Source: Ditylenchus dipsaci (Eukaryota; Nematoda; Chromadorea; Rhabditida; Anguinidae). From it: 64,000 nt of DNA. The notes beneath the pieces are model-generated. The model made no database searches. It saw only the letters and a program-made list of their open reading frames with translations, and was not told the DNA's origin. A program made the translations under genes and the position numbers. This document shows, piece by piece, positions 13,801 to 25,800 of this stretch. The stretch lies in NCBI GenBank assembly GCA_004194705.1, contig SADC01001315.1, forward strand, positions 248,001 to 312,000. Reading direction: 5' to 3'. Numbering within the stretch: the stretch's first letter is position 1; each line of letters opens with the position of its first letter.

Positions 13801-16800
13801 AATAAATAGTATCATTGGATGGCAGCAACCAAATTTACTCATGTTTGAGCAGCACATACACAATTTATGTGTGCAAGCTGATCACAAATAAATGATGCTA
13901 CTAGGTTTGCCGAGCTTTGGTCTTTTAGGTATTCTGTGAAGTGGAAGTTAAAGCAAACTATTGTTGTTCTCACTAGTGCAAACAAACACAAAAAAGACCT
14001 GTGAACTACTACTTACTTTTTGCCTCTCATTTTACGAAAATTCTTTGCAAAGTTAAAAAAATGATTTGCTACCTTGTAACAATTTTCGCATGAAATACGA
14101 GCGGTTTTTAAGACTGTAGCTAATGAGCATCTACTCTTTCGCTCACCAAATTACTGATTCAGCCTATCAAATTTTTTAAACGTTCTGTTATTGGTGTTTT
14201 TTCAATTATCGTTTTAATTTTTGGTGAACTTTTAATAAGCATCGCCTAGATTTCTGCTTCACATCTACCCAAGTACACACCTTCCCTATTTTTCAGTGAG
14301 GGAGTTGAACTGACTTAGTTCTAGAGCTAAATATGCATATTTATTGACTTCTCAAACAGTAATAGAAAATTTCCAGACTAGGAATTGCATAGGGAACTAC
14401 CGTATTTCCTCTAATAAAAGCCCTGGGGCTTTTATTTTTGACTTGCCTCTGCGGGCAGGTGCGTTAATTAGATTCATTTCGAGATTTGCGGGCCTTCAAC
14501 CAAAATCCAATACGTTAATCGGTGAAGCTTGCGGGAGTTAAGAAAACGCAAAAAATAACAGCACAAAAATGATTTCCTGCTATGATTTACAAAACCTCAA
14601 AGTCAAGAGCGAGAAGGGGCGTTTATTAGAGGAAATACGGCAGATAAAACTATTTTTACATCAAAGTTACTTCAGAAAAGTGGCCTAGCAAAGAAAAAGT
14701 AGCCGCCTGTACAGCAACATCAGGTTCATACAATACCTCCCTTAGCTTTACCAAAAATGAGTTCCGAAAAGGAGCGAAAAAGTTTAATACTGTTTGAACT
14801 ATGAGCTTAAATTTCTATCTAATATTTATGTCTAATAATTTAATTTTGAAATCTTGTTCTGTTTTAACAGTTTATTAAAAAAAAACCGACCGCAAGGAGG
14901 TCCTCTTTTGTGCACTGGAGGATGGTTGTGGGAGGGATGGAGAACTGGCTTCCATTGATGGACTCATCTCTGTAATTAAGCAGTCATTAGTTATAAAATT
15001 TCATGTTAGAAACAGTCGATTAATTTAGTTTCAGCACTAATCGATGTGCCGATTTGCAACCCAATATTTTTGACCGAATACCAGACACCTTTAAATAGTT
15101 TTGAAAAATTTAAAAGTCAATTTTACGAATTAATTTACAATTTAGGATATACAAAACTAAAAACCATGTGGAGTTGTAGCACTAGCATATCCACAACCCT
15201 CACTCTGGCGTCTCAAGTCAATGCTTTTAGCCAGTCCACTTGGTTTGGCAGTTGTTTTGCTGGTTGAACTGCAAGGTGGTCCACTGGTGGAGGAGCTAAA
15301 CCATCTTTTCTTGAAGGCAAATGACCATTTCTGCTTCTTGATGGACGACATTGGGGAAATGGAGGGGGGATCCAAGGGAGGCACGAACGTCTGTGTCATC
15401 ATGGCTGCACCAACTGAATATTTCTTCTTAGTACCTGCCTGCACTGGAGGCTTGCAGGACTTCGACGGGCTGGCTGGCACTGAATACTTCTTGGAAGGGG
15501 CAGCCCCGGCCTCAGCAATGGATTTTCTAGCTGTCCCTCCAGCTGACTGACCGCTCTTGGTCACTACTGGACGACCACTAGTGCCTGAAGTTCCAGCGCC
15601 GGACGTGTCGATGGTCTTAGCGCGTAGCATGCGGTGATACATGGGCATATTAGCCTGATTAGTTGTTCAAATAGACAAATAAACAAAAAGTCCTGAATTA
15701 AAAGATATTTGCAATGGACCTGCCAATAAAACAGCCTTTGTGCGATAGATTTTATCGATTAAAAAGGCTGTTTTATGGTTATGTATGCTATAAAATAGGG
15801 CCAAAAGATCACTTAGGAAAAATATACTGCGAGAAAAAATACTTTTTTTTATCATACACATCCCAGAAAATAAAAATCGTTCTTACAAATATTAGGTTGT
15901 CCTGAAAATTTGTGCATTTTAAAAAATATTTTGTAGCACTACGTTTTTTATGATTATTTTTTGATTATTTTTTAAAAATTAACCGAAAAAATTAAGTAAC
16001 AAATCAAGTAAGAAACTCAGGTACAAAATGAGTGATAAGATTTCCATAAATGGTCATAAAATCTATGGAAAAACACAATGAAAAGGTCTTTTGGAAAAAA
16101 GCTTACAAAATTTTCCGGTCAAGCCAATATTTTAAGAAGCAATTTTATTTTCTGGAATGTTTATAATGAACATTTTTCGGGGTTTTAATGAAGTGCTCGA
16201 AGATTTTTAATTTTTGTAAAGTGGCAAATTTGTTAGGGGCGATGCACTTGAGATGTGATTTTGCTTCTTTTGATTGGAATAGGACTTGGGATCAGCCCTG
16301 TGTCTGGGCATACATAAAATTTCGTTGATATTTATTGGAAGCAATTAAGTTGATGTCGTGAAAGAATGTTTGGAAAGGTAAATAATTTCGTATGTTCAAG
16401 GATATGCAAACAGAGCTTGCTTGGAATGAAGACCAGACAATTGTGTGCTAAGGAAGATGGTATTCGGGCACAGCAGTCAAAAAAATTAAAAGCAAAAACT
16501 TTCTCTACCAATTTTTTTACAACCAAATTATAAGGTCTAAATAAAAAATTGATGAAAGATCACGAAAATGCAGTCAAACTAGAGTGTGGGTCTAGCTTCA
16601 AAGGGTTGGTTAAGAATTATCTACGCTACTTTGGGGACTTTTATAAAATAGTACGCTGAGGCATCAGAGAGCTCGATGTTATAGTGGATATTGAAGTTGA
16701 AAAAAAACATCTAAGTACATCTAAATTAAAATTATGAAGTTCCGCAAAAAGTGCTCGTAAAAAACTAAAATTGGCGATACTGTACAATCAAAATACTGTA

Positions 16801-19800
16801 CAATCAAGTTCCAAAATAGACTTCGGTCCTCCTGTCTATAATAGCTATGGAAACATACACCTTTTAGCTAAAAACAACAGGGTGGACCAAGGCATACCGT
16901 ATTCTCTCTAATAGGCCGACACCCTCTAATAAACCGACACCCCCTACTTTGAAGGACCGTATCTCAGTCCGAAGAAAAAAAATTGCATCGCTGTTTATTG
17001 CCTTTTCTTAGTTCCCACGAGCTCTATCGATTCCGCTTTTTCGATTTTGGATTTTCACCCGAAAATGTCGAGTTCGACCCAAAATTTTCACGATTTTTGA
17101 AGGGTTGAAAAATAAACCGACATGTCGGCCTATTAGAGAGAATACGGTATTTGGAACCTGATTATACAGTAGAACCAATAGTGTCACATTGTATGTACGA
17201 GCACTTTTTTCAATTCTGAAATTGATTCTAATCCAACTTTTGATTCTGCACAGGTTTTTTCTACATTACAACACTGAGTTTTCAACAAAATATGGATAAA
17301 AAGGGTTCGAAAAGCGTGACAGCTGTTCACGACTGTTATGGACAAAGCTTGGGAAGTCAGGGAATGACGTCGACTGGACTTCCCTCCCTGGAATGGTAAA
17401 AAATATCACCAATAATATGTCAGTCACCCAATAATCAGAAAAAAAGTAGTTTACATCAGTAGAAGCGATTATCTAAACATAAGCTGACTTTTTACATTCA
17501 GTCAAAACTCTATTTGACGGCCCCCTAAAGTTCATTCTCGCCTAGGGTCCGACACTTTTTACCTCCATTTTTTGAAGTATTTATTTAGTTCTGATTTGTC
17601 AATCTACTTTGAAAAAAATGCGAGGATTCCAATTTTGCCGGTCGTTTTTTAAAACCAAATAATGTTGCCGTAAAATAACGACACTCTATTGGGAAATAGG
17701 GTGTGGTCACATCCAACTTTGACTGTACCTAACTTAAAAGTAAATGAAATACAATTTTTTCAATAAAAAGAATTTAAAAAGTGACTTATTTATTTAATTT
17801 ATTCTATTTCTCCAACTAAACTTGGCTGACATCACTAATTTCAGAAGCTAGACAAGAGCCCTAACTATTACCAAATCAAAAAATGGAAAGAGTATGCTTG
17901 TCACTAGCACCCTAGATGCAGCCAAAATAATAATCCATTATTAATTAGTTTGGTTTGTGGCCAAACCAGTAATTCATTAAGATGTATCAGAACAATGGCT
18001 AAACCTGACTGCCAGTTTCCTGTCACCAATAATTAGTTTAGAGTCAACAAAAGCATCTATTTAGGGACCGATTAAACACACACGTTTTGTTGTGCATTAA
18101 CTGTGAAGACTTTTAGCGTTTGCACTTGTAATCTCCCACATGAGGGCAATTTTCTGTTTGCTGCACTGCCTTTAAAAACTCACTGTCCTTAATGCCAAAG
18201 CAATATTTTAGCATAATGGTATCTCTCGATTAATGGTGCTATTGGCCTGCTCCAAATAGGAAAGCGGGCCAATTACACACGGGTTTTTTCTAATAACCTC
18301 TAAAGAGTCAAATTTTCGCTGTCATTTAAATCACCAAACAGATTTTAAAAAGATAAATTCTTGGTTGCCGATATATGACCTCAAATTGGAGTGTTAAGAT
18401 TTTAAATGATGACTCTTCTCATATTTTGGCAACCAAACATATTCTGACAATTCTGCTTTAAATTTATGATTCAGATTCCTATAGACGGCATCAGAAGTAA
18501 ATTTACACATAAATAACTTTTAACTTTAAAAAAAACCCGTGCCTAACTAGGCATAATATCTTTTCGTTTGCCTAAAAGCTCGAAAATGACACCAAAAGAT
18601 CTTTTCTGCCACCAAAAACTTAAAACCTAAATATTTTAAAGTGTTTGTTTCAATTTTTTAATTTTTTTTCAGTATCGTGTAGCCTAGAATCTCAGCTTTC
18701 CAACAATCCATCAGCTGACCAAATGGTGTTTTAAAAAGCTCTGTGAATATAGCAAATTTTTCCGAAAATTCGGTCCATTTGAAGACTTTTTACTCCAACT
18801 TTTTGAAACCTCATTTGGTCAATTGATAGCTCATTAGAAAGCTGAGATCTTGAACTACACGATACTGAAGAAATAAAAACAAAATAGTCAAAAAAGTTAA
18901 AATAAAAAGTCAATTCAATGTGAATTTTGGTTTTTGGTGGCAGAAAAGATTTTTTTGGTGGCATTTTCGAGCTTTTTGGCAAATCAAATCAATATAAGCC
19001 GGCTAACTATCCACACAGCTTCCAATTCATTTTATTGAGAAGGTATTTCGTAATGGTGAGCTGATGTACGTTCAGGCCATGTTCAGGAGGTTCAAGGTGT
19101 TTCACTTACCCATCAGGCATAACTAGGAAAACTTCTGCTTTTTTGAAAATGTTTTACATGGTCTCCATGTGCTTATTTTTCTTAGCGGTAAAGAAAAAGA
19201 AAGATAAAGATCGGTAAAGTAAGTTAAAGAAAACAATAAAATTTTTGATGAACGGGAATCTGTGAATTAAAAATAATAACATAAATTTTTAAAACTCCAA
19301 TATTCGATTAAAAACGAGCAAATTTAAAATCTATAAAAGTAGCCATAAGCACAACTGAAATAATAATTGACAATCGACAAGCTAACAAAAGACTTAGTAG
19401 GAGCTTTTGCAGGAGCAGCAACAGCCTAAGTATTCAGACCCTTCCTCCGTCTTAACAAAATTATCACCAACAATGGCTTAGAAAAGTTCAGAGAGGCCAA
19501 CATCATGATTGCCTGAATGAACCCTCCCCCCCCCTTCAACTGCCAAATAGGAACTTCTACTCATTTTTGGTGGTGGCAAAAGCGGTGTGTGCAACCTTTA
19601 TTGGATGTGAAATCAGCAGAAAAAAAGTAAAGAGAAGAAGCACTGCTAAGTCCTCCACAAACAAGGATTGCTTTTTTGTTATGCCCTCCTTGCCATAAAT
19701 GAGGGCATAATTGAAGAAGAGGAGGGCACTCCTCCTCCCTGCTATTGCTATCGCCTCTGCCAGCCAGCAAGCTGTTGCTTGGCTCAACAGGCAGGTGAGT

Positions 19801-22800
19801 GAAAGGCCGGACAAACACGATGTGGCTATTAGCAGAAGAGCTTGTCTCTTACATCTTCTTTGTTTTTGTTCCACTAAAAAGATTTTTGGGAAACTAACTA
19901 AATGGAACAGCGAGCACAGAAGGGATACTTTTATACGTCTTACTAAAGTCAAGTCTGGATTCAGAATTCACAGACTCGATTAAGAAAACCAGAAAATAAA
20001 CAGAAAATAACTTTAAACAATCAGCCACAGTGATCTCCATAACATGATGATGCAGTCGAGTCCCGCTATAACCCCACCATTCGGGACTGCCTAAGGGGGA
20101 CGTTGTATTGGTGGTACATTTTGTTGTCAACCAACCAAGTCTATAAATTAGGGGCTTACAGCAAGGATCGACCGTCGACTCGACCGGGACTCGACAAGCT
20201 CTGGGTTCAACCATTAGAAATTACCAGCAGAAATTTATTCGCTCATCTAGTCAAAGACATTCTAAGGACTTTAATTTTACCGGTCGTTTTTGAAAATAAA
20301 AATATTTTTGCCGATTAGACTAGCGGTTCTTGTTACATCGCTACCTTATTTTTTAAAGAGGCGGATATAGCGGTAATCGCTAGTTTTATCGGCAAAAATA
20401 TTTTGATTTTACAGAAACGATTTATAAAATCAGAATCGTTACGATTTTATGGACTAAACTGACGGATCAATTTCGTAAAATGACTAGAAAATAGTGGTAA
20501 AAATTGTCGGACCCTAGGAGGGAATGAATTTGTACCAGGTAATCTTATAGGCTCTAATTCCTAAGCGACAAAAAAATAACAGCGGTGGCTGAAGCAAATA
20601 AATTAATTCTGGAATAGGGCCAACCTGATTTTTTTCAATAAACAGACTTAATCAGCTTTATAAACACACACTCCACTTAATACTCCGAAAAACCACAAAA
20701 TAGCAACTCTTTGGTGGAATGTCAATGATGTGCCTGAGGATCGGATAGACTGAAAGGGGTATTAGCTGCTGCTGCGGTGGTAGCCCTTGCAGCAGCAGCT
20801 ATGGCATATTTGAAGATGTGGATTTGAGAAGCTCAAACAAAAAAGAGGTGAAGCTAAAACTCATCTGCTGTTACTGAGCAGCCCTGCTTGAAAGCCCCCA
20901 CCGTCTTAGAAGAAGAAAAAACAAATAAACAGAGCAGCAAAGTCAGGAGCGGAATTATTGGGGAAGAGGACTCAATTTCCCCTCCTCTTTCATTACAGAT
21001 ATTGTGCTGGTGGTTGTGTTTGCCTTGAGTTTATCCAGCACATTTGTTGAGGGGTGCGCACAACTATTTAATTTAGTAAAGAGGTGAGGAAGATATAACA
21101 CAAACACTATTACTTTAATTACTAGCCAGCCAACTAAACTTTTTGACGGGCATGTTTAAGTGCTGCTCTCCACTTAACCTTTCTGGCTGGGAATTTTTGC
21201 AAAAAATGCTAAATTTATAATAAAGAGAGTTGCAATTTTGCGGTATTAAGACGTTGACCTTATTTCATAAATTTTGTATATCCGGACGTCCAAATACCAA
21301 ATAAGAAGCCGTTTATGTTACAAAACGTTATAGGGACTATGTTTATAGCGACTATGTGGCCATAATATGAAGTGTCGTATTCTTAGACTATGACCCTGAT
21401 CAGAGCCTCTCTCTCGACTTTGGGAGTCTGTATCGTTATATTGGTGGTACATTTTGTTGTCAACCAACCAAATCTGTAATTTAGGCGCTTGCAGCGGGGC
21501 TCGACCGTCGACTCGACCGGGACTAGACAAGCTTAGGGTTCAGCCATTTTACCTCGATTTTCGCAGTCTTTTGCAGAAATTCATCCGCTCGACTAGTCAA
21601 AAATACCACCTCGCCCCTTGAAAATTTTTCCTCATGGCTCGTTCAGAAACCCGAAGTAGTATCTCAGCGCAGAATGAATATTTTGGATTGATGTTGATTG
21701 CATTTTCTTAACTACTACGAGCTCTGCTGATTCCAACTTTTAAATTTTCGCTGTTAACAAACAAAAGTATCCACTAAAAAATTAATAAAAAGTGCCGTGT
21801 TCACCTTGTTGCAAATCAACACATTGACGTGTGAGTGACTGTAAAAAGAGCCTACCTGGTTGTGCACTAGGGGATGTAGGGTCAACGGCCAGCAGAATCT
21901 TGGAAGGAACATATCCTCTGGATTGGCCAGCCACTCCACTCTCCTCCTCTACCACTGCTACTGCCACAAACTCTTGGTTTTCAGCCAGTGCAAACCGGTC
22001 CAAAATCTGCAAAGAAATAACTGTTGGAGTGATTTAGAGCACAATCACTACCCACCTCCACCCTCTGACCCGCCCTCACAGACAATTGGCCAGTGTCCTC
22101 ACTACCTGATGCTCCTCCACTGTCCGCATTGAAGTCTTCGGCTATGAGGTAATGCTCTGCGTGCTGCTAAAATTCAACCAGTATTTCACATAATTGATGT
22201 ATTTATTTAATTTTTTTTAATTCAAACAATTTTCGGTGCTAGTAGCAAATACCACCTCGCCCCTTGAAAATTTTTCCTCATGGCTCGTTCAGAAACCCGA
22301 AGTAGGAGTTGCAGCAAGGGGTGTTCATGATGCAAATTACTCCAACTCTGGGTTTCTGAACGAGCCATTATAAAACTCTCTGGAATTATCCTTGTTTTCA
22401 GGTTTAGGCTCACGGTGTGTGTACATTCAAATACTGTTTCATATGGGTTTAAATGGAAAAAATTTCGGTTAGGGGAAGGGGGGTTTTGTTATTCACTACT
22501 AGGGTTTTGCTAATTATTATTTTTAAAAATAGAAATAATGCCAGTAGAAAGTTTAAAAGTTGTTTTAGTTGGTGTTTTAACTAGAGGTGTGCACGGGATC
22601 GGGATCCCCCCGAACGGGATCCCGATTTCGGAGATTTCGATGCTGAATCCCTCCCGATCGATTTTGAAAATCCCGATCCCGAAAATCGATAAATCCCGAT
22701 GAAGCTCGATGCTCATCATTGAAAATGAGCATTTACAAAAGCATTTTTGGCCAGAAATATTTTCATTTCTGCATGATTTTGCGGTTTTTTAAAATTTTTT

Positions 22801-25800
22801 CTCTTTTTTTGGACAGATTTTGAATCTGACAGGTCCTGTCGATTATTCCATCAGGTTTGATTACTTTTGCTCAGTATTACAGCAATTTCTGCGAAAAGGA
22901 TCTCTCAAAAAATTGGCTGACTTTTGCTTCAGCATTTCAAAATTCAGCTTGTTGACAATTCAGCATGTTGACAATTCAGCATTTTGACAATTCAGCATTT
23001 TGACAATTGAGCCTTTTCAAATTCAAATGTCCGCTATTCGTCTTAAGACGATTCAGCAAGTAATTATCTAGTTTTTTGATAGTTGAAATTAAAAACATAG
23101 TAAAACAGTCAAATGATTACTAAAGTTATTGTCTCAATGTCTTCACAATTGAGCCAAATTGCATGGTCTCATATGCTACTTTTTTTGCCTTCTTTGAGCT
23201 CGTGAGCATTGTGTATGTGTTATTGTTTAGTTAATTTCGACATGGAAAGCGATTCTGACAACGATGTCAATGTATTTGGTGATTCTAGTGAAGAAGAAGT
23301 ATCAGCGACTATTCGAGCATCCAGTGAGCGCATTCCGACAAAAGTGGTCAATGATGCAGTTGTTCGATTCGTCTGTGGTAAGCGCAAGAGTCAATATTCT
23401 CTAATTTATGAAGGCAGTTTTTGGGTTTCATTGTCTGCTTGTAAATTTTATTAACTTTTAAGGCTATGAACTTTATCAAGTGGCGGTAGCTGATGTTTGT
23501 GATAGAAATGAAGCCCTGATCTATACTGAAGTGATCTACCGATGCCAGAAAACAAAGTGTCAAAAACGAGTGTGGACAAATATTGCTGCAGAATGTGATA
23601 AGCAAAACTATAGTCGGGAAACTGTCGCAGAGCACAACCACCAAGGGGAGCCAATTAAGATGGAAGTTCTCGTTATCGTAGACAAGGCATCGAACACTGA
23701 ATGCCGAACTGAGAAAACGTCGATCGAATCCATACTGGTCTATTCACTGCGGCATTCGAGATGAAATATGTATGTATGTTCTGAATGAAAAGTATCCATG
23801 GAATATATTTAGTTGTGCATTCGAAGCAACGTTACTTGGAGCTTTTTTCGCCGACAAGCACTAGGGTGTCAAGACAGGCAGATCCGGCTCAAATCTCTCT
23901 CTTGCAGCAAACGGTGACCGCCTTCAATCCAGCGAATGTACAAATGAGTCTAGCAGCAATTGTTCAGGTAGCGTATTCAAGCCGATGGGGTAACATTGCT
24001 CCGAATCAAAATCAAACAAATGGTATGTTTTTTTTATCTAGGAAAAATAAATAGAATCAATTTTTAGCTCGTCTACCACCAACCCGAAACATTGCGGGAA
24101 TCAGTCAAAGTCCTAAATGTCCGGCGTAAAAGAACACATAATGAAACTCCGCGACAATTGCCAACATGTGGGATAAACCAATAGAACAATGAAATATATT
24201 GTTGTTAATCCGTTTTTTGTGTGATCGTTATTATCTGTTTGATTTTGCTTGAATAAATGTCGAAATTAGTGTTCAGTGTAAAATTCTATACAGTGGACTA
24301 TTGATTTAAAGACAGGCTTTTTCAAAAAAAAACCTTGCTTTTGAATCGACCTTTTACTTTTTCAAAGGAAAAAAGATTGGATGTCTGAAAAACGATCGGC
24401 AGATTTGGAATCCTTGCAATATTTGGAATCAAACTTTCAAAACAGAAATGGAAAAAATTAGGCTAAAAAAGTGTCAGACCCTAGGAGAGAACGAACTTCT
24501 GGCCTTAAATCGAGAGTCAACTGTATTTATATATGAAGAGGTGATTATTTATAATCAGGAGAATTATCGCAAGGCTAAACCGTGATTCACGTGAATAAAC
24601 AAAATAAGAATTTAAATCTCGTTGAAACATCAAACATTTGAATTTGAAAAGGCTCAATTGTCAAAATGCTGAATTGTCAAAATGCTGAATTGTCAACAAG
24701 CTGAATTTTGAAATGCTGAAGCAAAAGTCAGCCCAAAAAATTCCACCGATTTTAGACGTTTATAACTTTTTGTCGTGAAGTGAATTCGATATTTTGTAAA
24801 CAAAGCTCGAGATGATAATTTTCTAGCAAATTTTTTTGTAAATTTTCTCCTATAAAATAAAAAAAACGCTATTTTTGCTTCATATTCCTCTAGTAGTTTA
24901 GGTCCTGGTTTGTAGATAGCCTCTGGAAAAGTAAGGTCTCAGCCTCAGCGGAAATACCCGTATTTTTGGGATTCCGCGCTAACTTCTTTTGATCAAAGAG
25001 ATGAATTTTTAGCAGTTTTTTATTCAGAAAAGATAACACCATTAGGTAGCCCCAAGATTCTAGTCTCTGATGAGATGTCATTTGCTGAAACATGTTAGCA
25101 AAATGTGGCACAAAAAAGTAAAAGTATAAAATGAATCAGGAAATAAACGTTATTTTCTAATTTGTTTCATACTTTTACTTTTTGTGTCACATTTTGCGAT
25201 CATGTTTCAGCAAATGACATCTCATCAGAGACTAGAATCTTGGGCCTACCTGATGGTGTTATCTTTTCTGAATAAAAAACTGCTAAAAATTCATCTCTTT
25301 GATTGAAAGAAAAAAGTTGGCGCGTAATTATCGGGCGCGGAATTCTCCTCGTGCCGTATTTTCGATTTTACACGCGAAAACTTTTTCATCTGATGCATAG
25401 TTTTTATGCATTCACAAAATTTTGAAATAGCATAAAGAAAAACAGTTGTGAACCATGGAAATCAGTGGAATTTCTTGGGAAACCTTGTATTTTGCCTGAT
25501 TACTCATGGACTCGACCGATCGGCCAATCCCGAAATTTTGATCGAGATCCCGAATTTTTTTCACGCAATCCCGATCTCGAATGATTTTTCAGCCCCAATC
25601 CCTCACGAAGCCGAATGCACACCCCTAGTTTTAACTGCCATAGAATGACTTTATTAGGGCAGCCCAAATCGATCTTCGTAATTTAAAAATTCAGATTTTG
25701 TCGTTTCACTATTTCGCTGCTCGGTAAAATATTGTTTCCGACTATTTAATGTAAAAGTAAAATTTTTAAAAACAAACCTCAAACATCGCACCACTATATA

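Larger units (their letters stand above)
15655..20733. other. Trio intron between exon 36 and the candidate micro-exon
   Basis: Contains the three elements listed at 16897, 17499 and 18560. A G+C-richer stretch at about 19600-19860 is open on the minus strand for 131 codons with hydrophobic content; I found no splice sites that fit it to Trio. Confidence 0.45.
22915..24733 (+). mobile_element. Mutator-like element (MULE) carrying a FLYWCH-like gene
   Basis: 9-bp TSDs CAAAAAATT (22906-22914 and 24734-24742). Terminal inverted repeats of about 110 bp start GGCTGACTTTTGCTTCAGC and contain tandem TTGACAATTCAGCATT units; the left copy has one more unit than the right. TSD length and TIR style are those of Mutator-like elements. 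It holds the two-exon gene at 23242-23764 and a pogo-like MITE (24291-24523). Confidence 0.9.
22582..25627. mobile_element. hAT-like element hosting a nested Mutator-like element
   Basis: 8-bp TSDs GTTTTAAC (22574-22581 and 25628-25635). Ends TAGAGGTGTGCAC and TGCACACCCCTA, the classic hAT type. Subterminal regions repeat GATCGGGAT/ATCCCGATC units and the palindrome CGGGATCCCG (22590-22700 and 25500-25610). 3046 bp in total, of which 1819 bp (plus one 9-bp TSD) are the inserted Mutator-like element. No hAT transposase frame is left. Confidence 0.93.

Noticed and set aside
15221..15550. 109-codon plus-strand frame
   Set aside because: Shadow of Trio exon 36 on the opposite strand, whose splice sites and composition fit better.
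19557..19952. 131-codon hydrophobic frame on the minus strand
   Set aside because: No start context, splice sites or family motif; overlapping frames on both strands are equally open. Noted only as a place for a missing Trio exon.
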